From the NCBI GenBank assembly GCA_026873275.1, contig JANTUC010000007.1:186001-250000 (forward strand): a DNA stretch of 64,000 nucleotides, given 5' to 3'. Each line of letters starts with the position of its first letter. Positions within the stretch are counted from its first letter, which is position 1. The position numbers were made by a program, and so were the translations under genes. Source of the stretch: Pseudopithomyces maydicus. Its lineage: Eukaryota > Ascomycota > Dothideomycetes > Pleosporales > Didymosphaeriaceae. The notes beneath the pieces were generated by a model. That model was given only the letters and a program-made list of their open reading frames with translations, was not told where the DNA came from and ran no database searches. Positions 33,991 through 46,984 of this stretch are shown here, one piece after another.

Positions 33991-36900
33991 ATGGAAGTCG
34001 ACGACGACCCGGCGCTCGCCAGCGCCTTCACCGTGGAGAGCCAGCGCCTGGAGCTCGACTTCAGCTTCTGCCCGCAGCTCGTGAAGGGCAAGACGGCCAT
34101 CACCATCCAGCCGCAGTCGCCCAAGCTCAAGGAGATCCACCTCAGCTGCCGCCAGCTTAAGCCCACGCGCGTCCACCTGCTGCGCCGCGATGTCGCCTTC
34201 GAATACAACAACGAGCACGACTTCCTGGGACTGGACCGCCAGCAGACCATCGAGCAGCACCACTTCCTGCGCAACCGCGTGGGGCGCCATGAGATGCAGA
34301 TCGAGGAGGAGCTCAAGATCCCCATCCCCAAGGACCTGAAGATCCCCACCCGCCGCCAGACAGGCTCGCAGGAGCTCATCTGCGACCCCATCACCGTCGA
34401 GATCGAGTACACCCTGGACGACTTCCGCGACGGCCTGCACTTTGTCGGCACCCGCGACGGCGACGGCCGCTACCCGCACGTCTACACGCGCAACACCATC
34501 ACCGCCCTCTTCGCCTCGTCGTGGTTCCCCTGCGTCGACGACGGAAACACCCGCATCCCCTTCGAGCTGTCCGTCCGCTACCCGCGCACCGTCGCCGATG
34601 CCCTGGGCAAGCAGCCCGCCCTCACCCGCCCGCTCACCCCCGCCCACGCTTCCCAGAACACCCCCAGACTAATGGCGTGCGTAAGGCAGATAGTGTCCTG
34701 GACGGACCCGACGAGGATAATGAGTTGACGGAGGAAGAGCGCGCCCTAGAGATGCGCGCTGTCTGCTCGGGCGAGCTGACTGATACCGTACGCGCCCTCC
34801 TTCATCGCTTTTTGCGCCTACCCTGGGCATGGCTAACTGTAGTAGATCACCGACCCCAAAGACCCCTCCCGGATCACCTCCATCTTCCGACTGGACCCCG
34901 TCACCGGAGGCGGCATCCTCCCGCAGCACGTCGGCATCACAATAGGACCCTTCCAAGAGGTGGATCTGGCGCGGTTCCGCACAGAATCAGAAGGCGACCG
35001 CCTGCAGGATCAGGCCGTCCGCGTGCATGCCTTTTGTTTGCCGGGTCGGGAGGACGAGCTTAGCAACAGCGCCATGATGATCCCCAGGGTCTTGGACAGC
35101 TTCGTCGACTGCTACCAGACTTTCCGCCTGGGCAAATCCTACGAGCTTGTTTTCGTGGACGACATGCCATTTGACACGGCCCACACCATGGCCCTCACCA
35201 TCTGCAGCTCGCGCCTGCTGTATCCCGAGAATGTCTGGGAACCCCTCGAGCACACGACACGAACGCTGGTGCACGCTGTAGCTAGCCAGTGGATTGGTGT
35301 CGATGTCATTGCGCAAGAAGCCCGCGATCATTGGATCATAGCCGGAGCATCGTGGTTCATGACGGAATTTTATCTGCGCGATTTGTTTGGACGCAACGAC
35401 CATCGCTTTCAGCAAAAGATGAACATGGAGAAGCTCCTGCGCATGGATGTCCGGCGGCCTTCGCTTCATGAACTGGGTCGGTTAATACATCTTGACCCGG
35501 CGTCGCAAGAGTTTATGGACCTCAAAGCTTTGGCCGTGTTATCTATTCTCCACAACCGACTTGTGAAAACGAGCGGGAAAAATGGCGTGGATCGATGCTT
35601 ATATCGTTTGTTGCTAAATCGAGCCGGCGGATCTTTGAACAACGGCGCAATTTCTACCGATGCCTTCCTCACCCTCTGCGAAAAGGTCGGACATCAAAAG
35701 CTAGACAGCTTCTTCAACCAATGGGTGTATGGGTCCGGCTACCCCATATTCGAGTGCCAGCCAAGCTTCAACAAGAAGAGGCAAACAGTAAATTTGACGA
35801 TTAGGCAAACACAGAGTGGCCCCATAGATGACGGCATCCACGATCAACCACTCAGCTCTAGCGATTTCATGCGGGAGGCCAAGGAACGAAGCCGAGGATT
35901 CCAGCCGAAATTGGACATGCCAGCCTTTGTCGGGCCCATGACCATTCGTATCCACGAAGCGGACGGAACGCCCTACGAGCACATCATTGAAATCAACTCT
36001 CATAACGTGAGGGCTGAGATTCCCTACAACACGAAATACAAACGAATAAAACGTAATAAGTTAAATAAAGAACGACAAGCCCAGGTACACGGAGTGGACG
36101 TATCAGGAGAACAAGACGAAGTTACTATTTACTCGCTGGGAGACTTGTTTCTGAACACAGAGGAAGCAGAAGAGTGGAAGATTCAGGATTGGGCGACTGC
36201 AGAGGAACAGAGCATGGAGAACGAAGCGTACGAATACATCCGGATCGACGCGGACTTTGAGTGGCTCGCCAAAATCAACATCAACGACATGCGCTCCTAC
36301 ATGTTCATATCACAGCTTCAACAAGACAAGGACGTTGTTGCACAGGCCGAATCTATCCAATGGCTGGCTAGAAAAGAAGGCCACGGCATCATCTCCAGTT
36401 TTCTTGTGAAGACACTCATGGACGAACGCTATTTCCACGGAATCCGAACAATGGCGGCCGACGTACTCGCAAATCAGTACGTAAAGGACCGCGAGGATCC
36501 CTTCATCGGCCTGTTCCATCTTAAGAAGGCGTTCAAGAGACTCTTTTATGATACTAATTCAGACATGACCCGGCCTAACGATTTCAGCAATCGGGCTCTG
36601 TATAAGATCCAGTGCGCGATTCCTACGGCAATCTCCAAGGTGAAGGGAGGCGACGGAAGGACACCTGCAGAGGTGACGCAGTTCTTGTTGGACATTATTC
36701 ATCACAACGACAACCGAGGAAATGATTACACCGACGATTACTACCTCTCCACGCTTTTGCGTGGCCTCGCAAACTGTCTTGCCGACCCAGCTCCGGATGA
36801 TTCGCGCTCGATTGATTTTGCAGCGCAGCAAGCAGAGACCACCTTGAAGAAGGAGGCCATTGGCGAAATGGAGCGACACAAGCGCCTCGACGAATGGATC

Positions 36901-38636
36901 CCATCTTACAATAATATATTTACAATTACCACACTGGACTGCGACTTCCGACTGATGGTCAACCGGATGAAACCGTTGAAGATATCGGAATTTATGTTCT
37001 ACAGCCAAACTGGTAATGCCGAGAACGTCCGGCTGAAAGCTTGGGAGTGTCTGGTACGGCTGGGGGCGTTCTGTAAGAAGGACACCATCACAAAGTACCT
37101 GCTGCACGAGCTCTACTCGGACCCCTCTCCATATTTCAAGACGCAGCTGCTCCGCATCATCGGTCTAGCTATCGGCAAAATTGCAGTGGGTGATCCGGTC
37201 ATCTTGGACGATCTGCGGAAGAAGGAGGCGGACAACAATCTCTTCGAGCTTGGAAATGAGCACGTGGAGGCTGCTGCTCGTAAAGAAAAGCAGGATCGCT
37301 TCACGCTCGAAGGTGCACTGAAAGCGCTCAAGAACGATCTCGTCAAGAACCAGATCTTGAAATTGGCCATGGAAGACGCGCTCAAGGCGAACGCATCTTC
37401 GCTGCAGATTGTGTCGGAGCTGCTCGACCTCTGCGAGATGTTCGTCGAACAGGTCAACAAGCTAATCGTGACGTTCAAGTACCCGCGGTTCTGGGGGTTC
37501 AACGAGTTCTCCCTCGGGGACAGCCTGGCACGGTTCCTCTGCGTTTCCATCGCACGGATAAGATCCGGACGAAGAAGCGTCCTAATTACAACCCTGGACC
37601 AGCGCTCGTGGAAGCACCAGCTCCGTTACCAGCTCCGCTGCCGATCCCAGCGCCAGCACCAATTCCATCACTGGCTTCCGCTCCTGCGCCAATACCGACA
37701 CCGGTACCACTACCCACAGCAGCGCCAGCCCCAGCCCCAGCAGCTGTCGCAGCCCCAACCCCACAACCCAAAGCACCGAAGATAGCTATCAAGTTTGGTC
37801 CGAAAAAGTCCTTTGGCAACTCAGCGACCGCCTCAACCTCACGACCAGGCTCAGGCTCAGGCTCAGGCTCCACACCCGGGACCCCCATCCGCGAATCCAC
37901 CGCCGCCTCCTCGCATGACCCTCCCCGAAATGCGCCCATCCCCATCACAAAGTCCGCTCCCCCGAGCCACCCCGGCTCCAAAGCCTCCACACCCGCGCCC
38001 TCCCCAGCGCCCTCCAACAAACCCGACACCTCCACCCCAATGGAAGGCATAGAACTCACCTCCGCGGCTCCAGCTCCAGCCCCAGCTCCATCCGCCCCAG
38101 CACCCACCCGCCCCGCCGCCATCCCCCTCCCCCTCCACAGCACCGACCCCAACACCCCCCGCACCCCAACCATAATGGAGCCCAAAGCCCCAAAGCTGAA
38201 ATTCAAGCCCAATCCCGGAAAGTCGTCTATCAAGGCCTCGAAGCCGCCCTCGTCCACATACCCCAATTACACGTCCTCGTCGACGTCCAACGCCCACCGC
38301 GAGAAAGACCGGGACCGGGACAGAGACCGGGACAGAGACAGAGACTCGCATCCCCACAGCCACAGCCACAGCCACAAAGACAAAGACCGCCTCAAAGATA
38401 AATACAGCGTATCCTCATCCTCGTCCGCTACCGCTACCGCCACCGCTACCGCTACATCGAAGAAACCCACCCCGCGCATCACGGTCCTGCGCCTCCCCTC
38501 GTCGAAGCTGGCGACGCTGCTGAAAAGGAAGGCGACGTCCGATATCAACGAGCGGCCGGTGAAGCGCGTCGAGTCGGGAAGTGGAGGCGGAAGTAGTGTT
38601 GTGGAGAGGGGGGTGGCGGGGGGAATGGGCTGGTGA
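33991..38636 (+). CDS. TAF2: TFIID subunit TAF2 (two homopolymer frame breaks)
   Basis: The TFIID subunit that binds Initiator DNA with TAF1; nuclear. The start at 33991 gives a normal N-terminus (MEVDDDPALASAFTVESQRL) for the M1-aminopeptidase-like domain. One intron of 58 bp (34788-34845) precedes ITDPKDPSRITSIFRL. The peptidase-like half continues (MALTICSSRLLYPENVWE, VHAVASQWIGVDVIA, HWIIAGASWFMTEFYLR), followed by the HEAT-like half (YLSTLLRGLANCLADP, AENVRLKAWECLVRLGAF). The frame shifts twice: at C5 34661-34665 (one more C reads SQNTPQTNGVRKADSVLDG) and at G5 37493-37497 (one more G reads WGVQRVLPRGQPGTVPLRFH then DKIRTKKRPNYNP). Downstream is a long Pro/Ala/Ser-rich and Arg/Asp-rich tail with IKFGPKKSF. 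About 1,530 residues if repaired. Such a decayed TAF2 would be unlikely to survive, so the breaks are probably sequence errors. Confidence 0.88.
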
Positions 38637-39170
38637 CGTGGGAGAGGAGGGGCGGCGAGAAGAGGAGGTTTTTGGTGAGGATGAGGGTGGGGAGGAAGGG
38701 CTTGGGGAGGGTGCTTGGGAGGTGAGGTGGGGCGTGAGGGAGAGAAGAGGAGAGGAGAGGAGAGGAGAGGAGAGAAGAGGAGGATTGCATTTGGTATGGC
38801 ATGGCATTGCATGGTATGACATGGTACGGCATTCTGGCACTGGCACGGCACATTTCACCCACCCACCCACCCACAGATCCCACGGCATTCACGACCCCAC
38901 ACCCCACACACATCTATCTAGCTCACCACACTGCATCAGCGACGGCGTTGAATTCATCTTCCCTTCACCCTTGTATTTTCCCCCTTACTTCTTACTGTCT
39001 GTCTGTCTGTTTATTTCCAACCTTTTAGCTTTGTAGCCGGGGTCGGGCGGGTCGTTGAGCTGAAAAAGCCAGCCAGCTAGTTGCATGTATATCCACGTAC
39101 GTGCGCGTGCGTAGTTGCTACCTACCGGAGTGCTGGATGGGATGAATGGAATAAATGGATGAACGAGATA

Positions 39171-39171
39171 A

Positions 39172-39211
<40 letters not shown>

Positions 39212-39212
39212 A
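39171..39212. repeat. Compound AT/GT dinucleotide microsatellite
   Basis: An AT run of about ten repeats passes directly into a GT run of about eight repeats. A pure compound dinucleotide tract, useful as a polymorphic marker. Confidence 0.9.
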
Positions 39213-39379
39213 TGCATACGTGCAGAGCAGAAAGAACTACGTACGCGTAGGGATTTGGGTTACCCGAGGGAGGGTGTTACGCGTGTTGTATGGATGAGTG
39301 CTTGCTTCTGCCTGGCTGTTTGTCACAGGGGTCTGTCTGGCTGATTAAGATGTGATATGATATGATGTGATATGTATGA

Positions 39380-39725
39380 ATTAGTATGCTGATGCTAACA
39401 CTGATGCTGATGCTAATGCTTCGCAGAGCGAGCGCTCTACTCGGGTTGAAATCAAAAGTCAACGTACACACGAAGGCTAACACTAACACTAACACTTACA
39501 CTGATGATACTAATGACATGTCCATGCCCATGCTGCTTGATACTCATGCTTGTGCTTATACTTCTCTCTACGTAAATACACATGCACCACGCCCTTCTTT
39601 CCACCACCACCACCACCACCGTTGCCACATTGAATTCGAAATCAAAGTCAACGTAAACACACACACAAATAAATGCTAACACCAGATAAAACATGCTCAT
39701 GCTCATGCTCACGCTTATGCTTATG
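39380..39725. repeat. ATGCTN hexamer runs with a duplicated unique segment
   Basis: Hexamer runs of the type GATGCTAATGCT, CTAACACTAACA and CATGCTCATGCT alternate with a segment present twice: GAAATCAAAAGTCAACGTAC near 39448 and GAAATCAAAGTCAACGTAAA near 39638, each followed by ACAC and GCTAACAC. The arrangement indicates duplication of a hexamer-plus-flank module about 190 bp long. Confidence 0.7.
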
Positions 39726-40396
39726 CTCACCCCTCTACTACCACACCAGTCACTCACTTAAAATCAACCTCCCTCTTTCTTTCTCTTTCTGAGGAAAAAA
39801 AACAGCCGAAACGCACTACTTAGTATACACCACCATGCACCACCATGCAACTTATCTTGACTTAACTCAACTCAACTTGACTTGACTTGACTCGACTGAA
39901 CTTGACTTAACACAACCAACGCAACTGACGCAACTGACTGACTGACTGATGCAATGCAATGCAACGCCCACCCACGATGCCCACGACGCCCATGCCCATA
40001 CCCACGCCCATACCCACGCCCCCAATGCCCATGCTAATTACAAGACTATACTATACAATCCCTCCGCACTCCATCGTATCTTATCTCACACCATGCCATC
40101 CCATCTCAGTCCATCCCATCTCATCCCATCTTATCCCTCCCCATCTCAGTCCATCCCACTCCATCTTTTCGCCCCCTGGCATGCACAATCGCCTCACTCC
40201 AAAAAAGCATTCAAAATCTCATAACATCATCACTGCAACACCACCTTCTCCATTCCCCTCTCCGCTCTGCGCTCTTCCCTCTTCTCCCCCGCCCCATCCC
40301 CATCCCCATCCCCATCCCCATCCCCATTTCACCACGCTTGATACCCGTCTGATACCTCAACACCGACCCCCATTGGTACATTGGTACATTGGTACC

Positions 40397-40680
40397 TCAA
40401 TACCCCCTCCTCTGCTGCTGCCCCGCCTGATGCGCAAACCTCGCCGCCGCCTGCGCCTGATCGTAACTGGCGCCATACGGCTGCGTGCCGGGCGTTTGAC
40501 TCTGGGCCTGAGCCTGACCCCAGCCCTGCTGCTGCGGCATCGGCTGCTGCGGGAAATACTGCTGCGGCATCTGGCCCGGGCTGGGCGTGCCCCAGCCGCC
40601 CGGCATGGATCCCGGCATGGCGCCAGGCGTCATCATGGGCTGCTGCTGCTGGGGGAAGTAGCCTTGCTGTGCGAACATGA

Positions 40681-40711
<31 letters not shown>

Positions 40712-43700
40712 GGGGTTGAGTAGGCGTATGCCTGGGGGTAGGCTTGCGGGGTGCCCATTTGCATCATTGGGTTTGGGGTTGCGTAGGCGCCGGGGGTTAG
40801 GGCCATTGCCTGGCCGATCTGGGCTTGGGCTTGGGCTTGGGCCTGGGCTTGGGCTTGCTGTTGGCCCATCTGTTGCATTTCGAGCATCTGGCGTTGCTGA
40901 GCGGCCATCATTCTGCGGTCAATCTCGGACTGCATGGCGGAGGTGCTGCGGTTTGCTTTTGCGGCTGCTCTTTCTTTTTCGCGGTGGTCGATGTAGGCGG
41001 TGAGGCCGGCGGAGGAGGGCTTCTGCTCTTTCTTGTCTTTTTGCTTCAGGTCTATGAGCGGGGTGTTGGTTAGACGGGCGACTTGTTCTTGTTCGCGGGC
41101 GCTGAGGTTGGTGCGACGTTGGTCGAGGAGGACTGATGTCGGGCGTTGATCGAGGAGCTGGCCGGCGCCTCTGGATCGGGGTCGTTCGAGGGGACGGCTT
41201 GGAGGGCGTGCGACGCCGTTTTCTGGTGGCGCAAAGTGCGACCAGTCTCCGGAGTGCGTCCGGCTTATGGGCGGAGTGTGTGATTTGGTACGAGCGTGGG
41301 CAAATGGAGGTGTCCCAACTTGGCCGCCGGACGCGGCACGTTGAGCAACCCATTCTTCGGGCTCCAATTTACGACCTGTCGAGTGAGACTGAGGCACCAT
41401 GCCCGGTTGCCATGCAACGCTCCGGTCATCCAGAGTCTGCGATGCTGTGGCAGAAGAGCTGCGCATATGCATAGTAGGAGTAGTTCTTCCCGAATACGAT
41501 TGGCGCTTCTTTTCACTCGGGGCCGGTGCCAGGTTTTCTTGGGATTGCGAAAAGGTAGCCTCAGGAACACCTGGAGTTAGAGTCCCGCTGGTGCCGGGGC
41601 GCTTGGCATTTGGATCTAGGATGTACGTAGGGCCGAAGTCAATGTCTGGAATGTTGGATGACACTTCGAGGGGCTTCGCTTCAGACTTGTAATGTACGTC
41701 GCCAACCGTGAATTCAGGTTTGGGATTCAGATCAGGGTTGCCAACGAACTTGAGCATGCCACTACGCGGGCGGTCTGCCATCCTCCGTGCTGGTTGCGGT
41801 GGTTCGACTTCCTCCTCTATTGTACTAGCGTAGTCCGGCGTGGACGTGGATAGCGCATCATCGCGGCTGTATCGACTACTTGACTGGCTGGGCTGCCTCA
41901 ACAGTGCAGGATCAGTGTATTCAAGGCGATCAAGAGCTTCGGGGTCGACTATGTCGTTTCGTAAACTGTCTAGAGTTGAGCTGGTTGTAGAGCGAATAGA
42001 GCGGGTGTCGTCCCCTCGTAGGGGCAATGATGACCGACCTGGTACTGGTTTACGCTGCACCGAGTTCCTTTGGCTACTGCCATGTGCGTCTTGAATGCCC
42101 ATACCTTGAAACTGCTGCTGGGGTAACTCGGCGTGCTCAGGGACGGCTGGAGCTGATGGCTGATAGGCAACAGGGGAGTCTACAAACTGATCTTGCTCCA
42201 CATATGGCGACGCTGGAATTGTAGCCAGCCGGTTCCCATCATAGCCAGAGTGACTGTTATAGGCACCCTGAGGGTAGAGATTATTAGAGGAAGCGTCACC
42301 CTGGTACGAGTCGCTTCCGGAGTGCCCATTTCTCACACCGTTGGAGCCATTGTGAGCTTTATATGCAGCGGCTGCGCCAGCAACAGCTACCCCAGAAGGT
42401 ATGGAGGAATTTGTTGCGTCTGCCAATTGATGTAGTGTAGCGTCATCAATGTTGGCATTTGGCTTTGTACCCGGCTGTTGGAGTGGGACAGGAGGTTTCT
42501 GTCCAGGGGCATGGGCAAATGTTGGTGGAGCTGCTACAGGCCCTTGAGGCGGGGCTGTGGGCGGTATCTGCACTTCAGGAAGGTCGCGATCTTCGTAGTT
42601 TGACGTGGGTGAGTCTGGAGTTGAAGGGTCATCAGAACTGTCAGGCTCGTCAACAGGCCTGGAAGACCCGTTGACCTGCCCGTTTGTTGCAGGAAAATCG
42701 TCAACGTTCTGTAACTGTGCCAATCGAGAAGATGCATGCTTTTGTCCGTTGACCTGCTCAGAAACAGAGCGTTGATGACGAGGGACCGCGAATGCGCCTG
42801 TGGGTGGTGCCGAATCAACTCGTCGGGGCGCCTGCACCTCGACGCCTTCAGTCAGGGTGGGAGACGGCTGGCGAGTAGACGGTTGCGAATATGCAGATCC
42901 AGGCTCCTCAAAGCGCAGTGTTCCGCTACGGGATGGAGGCGGGTATGTCCGTCCTTGCAACGTGTTCCTGCGTGTGCCTGTCCTGCTGCGCGTACGAGGC
43001 ACTGATGCCATACGGGTCGACGTCAAATCCTTCAATTGCTTCCGCCATTGTCTTTCCGACCAGGTGTGGCTGCCCTCTGAATGAATCAATGTCACGACAT
43101 CCCACATTTCGAGATACCCGTAGCGTCTGTCAGGTGGCATAGCGAACATCAAACCGCGCGTGTCCAGAACATCCGCGATAAGCTTATTCGGTCGCCCATA
43201 CAATGCAAAAGTGTCAAAAACAGGAAACAAAAATTGGAGCATGATTTCGAATCCGGAAATAGCGGGACGCGATTCGGGCATCATAAACACGAACCCATCT
43301 GTGGTTTGCTCGGGCTTTGAATGAACGGTGATTCTCCCTTCTACCTTGACCAAAGTTGATTGATCGATGAGTTGCTTTGATTGGGGATAGATAGCGTAAC
43401 ACGAATAAGCTTCAGTGACTGTAGCGATTGGTCGTGTTTTCTTTCCCACTTTCTTGGAGTCGTAAAATTTGATGTCGCCCCTGAGTACGGTGGGAGTCCG
43501 ATTATAGACGGCCTTCTTTTTCTGTGATTTCTGCAGCTTCGCAAGCTCCTTCTCATCCGGCGGATTTACGACACACCAACACCGGCGCCAAGGGGTCCCT
43601 GCGCCGAATCGAACGCGCACCCAATCTTCGTACTTGGCACGCTGGCGATCCAGTATGGTGCGGATGTTGTTCAGCTGTTTCCCCTTTCCGGCGATCAACG

Positions 43701-44705
43701 CCCCAGTATATGCCTCTTGGAGCGAGGTGTGTTCGTACATGGCGAGGCGAATGCCGGCCGTCCATTGGGTGAGCGAGTTGAAAGAGTTGAAGTGAAACAA
43801 GTATTTGTTGCTAGCTGCAGTGGACAGGCTCAAAATGTTCTCGAGCTTTTTGCCGTCTGGCAGTGTCATCGAGGGCATCTATTGTGGTTAGCACATGTCT
43901 GCTGTTTTCTGCGGATGATCTTCACGCACCATGTGAATAGCTGCATCCGTCAAATTGATAAAAGTCGGCACGACCTCCGTTTCCATGGCAGAATGCTCTG
44001 GATTCACCTTGTCTAGCTCGCTCGCGTCCCACAGGGACAGGATCGTGCCAGATAATTGGGCGAAGCATTCTTGCCATACGCGATCTGGCGCGGGGCGACC
44101 ACCTGCAGTTGTCAGTCGCACGAGGGCGATTGTATGAAACATGTAACGGGTAACGTACGGGTATCGGTGTCGTGGAACTTGAGGAAGTAGCCCTCCTGGT
44201 ACAGCTTGTTGGAGTGGCTATTCAGGAAGGTGAAGATGCGCTGGAGCTCCGGTAGCGTGTCCTGTGAGACCTCCATGAGGGGCGGTTGGTATGTCTGGAT
44301 CATGGATAGCGGGCGCGTAGACATGCGCGATTCCGAACGAGGTTGGGCAGCAGGGCTCGGCGAGGGTTCCTGGCCGTCGTATGCGGTGCTGGTTACGGAG
44401 AAGGCAGAGGCATTAGGTTCTTTGGCGGGCGCGTTTGGAACGGACGGGCTGGCTGGCGTTGGTGACGCAGGGTTCACAGGTGAGGCAGAGGCTGAAGCGG
44501 CTGACGTGTTGCGGCGGTGGAGTCTGTTGCCGCCCCATTCAGACATGAAGGAGAGGACTGCAGTCGGGTCAGTGAGGCAGAACCAGCATGCATCCGCAGA
44601 TGTTGAGGGGCAGAGCGCAGCAAAAGCGCAGCACCGCGCAGCAACGAACGGCAGCAGCAGGAGGGCCAGGCGCAGGGTCGGCATACCTCTCTTTGGACGG
44701 GCCAT
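40397..44705 (-). CDS. CAF120: CAF120/SKG3-type PH-domain protein (one homopolymer frame break)
   Basis: Family of pleckstrin-homology proteins that includes yeast Caf120, a CCR4-NOT-associated factor, and Skg3. Four exons are inferred: 44705-44687, 44557-44159, 44102-43930 and 43878 to the stop at 40397, about 1,357 residues. The short first exon (MARPKR) joins VLSFMSEWGGNRLHRRN. The PH region spans exons 2-4: LYQEGYFLKFHDTDT, QLSGTILSLWDASELD, TFINLTDAAI, KYLFHFNSFNSLTQWTAGIR. A second conserved block includes WVRVRFGAGTPWRRCWCVV and GYLEMWDVVTLIHSEGSHTW. The remainder is long, disordered and Pro/Ser/Gln-rich, with an AQAQAQAQ run. At G5 40711-40715 (C5 on the coding strand) the frame changes from TPSSNSNS to TPQQQQQQ; one more base gives a Gln run and a Gln/Pro/Met-rich C-terminus ending at 40397. 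The alternative, a stop at 40633, loses that tail. Confidence 0.85.
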
Positions 44706-46085
44706 GGTGGCTCAGGGCAATTGGCTGCGCTGGGCAGCAACTCTATGGAGGGCCGGGGTGCTCGAGGTGTGGTCGGGCGGTGTTGCGCGTGAAGTTAATT
44801 GCGACGAGGGTTTGGGGATCAGCGGTGACGCCACGGATGCAACGGGTAGGTGCGCGTGTACACGAGGAAGTTACGGTGCGGCGCAACGGGCAACAGCTGC
44901 AGCGAGTGACGGGAAGGGGCAATGGGCAGCTGACGGGAGGGGGAGAGGGTGAAGGGAGCAGGCGAGGATTATACCGGGCATCGACGAGGAGGTTGGACTG
45001 TGAAAGGGACGCTCCCAATCCCGGACAGGCGCGGAAAGCTATGGTCGACGACAATGCGAGTGGATCTTGCGCCGAAATTCTGGGCACCGCGGCGCCAGCT
45101 ACCCATGTCCTCCGATGACGAATGGGCCGCCCACTACACACAAACGACAGGTCGCAGAGTGCAGGGTCCAAAGCGCAGCCCCGAGTACGGCGCTGTGCGG
45201 CGTTGGCTCCCAGGGCGGTGCGGATGGCACGGCAAGGCGCTGGATGGTATTGCTACTCTCCATCCGTGAGTTATTGGAGCTAGCCAGCTTGCGGCAGTTG
45301 GCTGCTCGGCTCGCTCCACGGTAGACTGGGCTTAACGCCGCTTACGAAGAGGGCAGCAAGCTTGGCGCCTCGTATCCAGCCATGCGAATCACTGATCAGT
45401 GATGGTGGTGGTGGTATCTGGAGGCTGTGCCCCTGGCCCGGTCGTGCTGCGTGCTGCGTGCGTGCGTGCGTGGTGCCGGGCGTGGAATGCAACCGCTGGA
45501 TAAAAGAGGAAATTTGTACACAACAAAGGGCCCCCTGCGATCACCACCAGGGAGCCAGCCCACCACGCGCCAGCATGGGTCGTATGCTCCTGCGAACCGG
45601 CCGCCATGTCACGTTGGCCGCGCGCTTGTATGCAGACCAGGTGGGGTCCCATTCTGACGTCTGTCTTGCCTCGTTGTCTCTACACATCCACACGTAAGAC
45701 ATGACCGCTGCCATCTATGACGCCGTGTTGGACATGCACGCGCGGCCCGCCAAGAAACATGGAGACCGCAACCGGCGCCGTCACATGATGCGGGGAAAAT
45801 TGGACCCATCGCCCCCTGCCAAATGACCGCCCCACCAGCAGCCACTGCTGTCCTCATTGGCCAGCGATCCGTCCTGTACATATTGGTATTGAGCGGATGC
45901 ACAACCTGGGAAATCCTGCTTTATGTAGCCTCCGCGTCGTTTTCCCACCACTGACGATAGCGAAGCAGTGTCGTTGTGCTCTGTGTCGGCCGCTGCATGG
46001 CAGATGCGCGAGAACCACTGTGCGGAACAGTGAACACCATAGACGATCCCCTGCCAACAACCTGTGCTTGATCGCTTGCGCGAGT
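44706..46085. other. Intergenic region, no gene supported
   Basis: About 1.4 kb containing the CAF120 promoter and the 3' flank of the next gene. GC-rich with several short overlapping open frames, none with recognisable content. A GTGC/GCGT-rich slippage stretch lies near 45450-45475 and a GGT run near 45403-45415. Confidence 0.5.
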
Positions 46086-46984
46086 TCAGTCTCTGGAGTC
46101 ATCACCTTGGAAGATCACATATTCCGTCGAGCGGCGCTCAACCGCCCATCTCGTGATCTCCAGTCTGATTCCATTTACATTCTCTTTCTCCCGGATTCTG
46201 CCTTCAAGCTTGTAGGAACCCGTGCTATACGCAATCTTCACGTGTAGATGCCTGAGATTGGGAACAATGTCGCCCATCGGCGGAAGCTCCATGTAGCGTG
46301 GAAGATAGTCCCTTGTCGTATAGATCCACATCATTTCGACGTGCAGGGCGAGTCTCTGGATTGCATTTCTCTGTGCGTCACTGCGCTCGGCGAGCCACGT
46401 TTGCAGAGCAGCAAAGCACTCGGGAGTTTCCAACTTGAAATCCAGATGACCGCTGGAGAAAAGAAGGACTGCCGTCTCTGCGTAGATTCTCCGGCATACG
46501 AGTGGCAGGTGTACGAGCGCTTGGAAGCTGCTGAGGACGTCGCGTGTAGAAACTCGGGATAACTTGTCGTCATTTGTCTTTTGCTCGTATCGGGTAGGCT
46601 TGAAATCGGACCTGCAGTGAACAGCGTGAGCGTCTCCACGCTTACGCTTGTGCATGTTGATTTCTACGCCTGTGCAATAGACGTATGAGTATATTTTGTT
46701 CCGTATTTCCCCAGGAAGCCTGAGTAATGGGCTAGCTGTCTCATTCCGATGAACGCTATCCTTTTCGTTAGTAAGTTGATAATGCCGTGCCGACTCAAAA
46801 CGTACGCGTGGGAAAGGTGATGCGGGGTATCAGACACGTCGAGGAGTCCGTTTGGGAGGGGGCGAACAACATGCGTGGGGTGCTCCCATGGCGTCATGTC
46901 AAACGTGAAATCGGAGAATCCCGTGATAAGCGAATCCGGCAGCACGTATTCCGCTCTATCGACTGTACAGCCTCCAGGCTTCAT
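46086..46984 (-). CDS. 2EXR/F-box-like domain protein (fungal hypothetical)
   Basis: A fungal-specific protein of the large 2EXR/F-box-like group; molecular role unknown. The diagnostic segment is ASPLLRLPGEIRNKIYSYV, followed after a basic stretch (HKRKRG) by LPLVCRRIYAETAVLLF and a region of alternating helices and strands. No start codon precedes the LPGEIRNKIY motif in its own exon, so a 5' exon is required. Exon 1 46984-46806 and exon 2 46755-46086, joined by a 50-bp intron (GTACGT...CTAAC...GATAG), close in phase and give 282 residues. The exon-1 start at MKPGGCTVDRAE is the least certain part; a shorter first exon is possible. The C-terminus is Arg/Glu-rich. Confidence 0.62.

Larger units (their letters stand above)
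38637..40396. repeat. Microsatellite-rich intergenic spacer
   Basis: No supported gene in 1.76 kb between convergent TAF2 and CAF120. Contains GGAGAGGAGA repeats (about 38740-38785), CCCA repeats near 38860, TTGAC pentamers near 39860-39910, ACGCCCATACC-type repeats near 39965-40030, CATCC/TCCCATCT runs near 40090-40165 and a CCCCAT run near 40293-40327. It behaves as a slippage-prone 3'-3' spacer. Confidence 0.7.
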
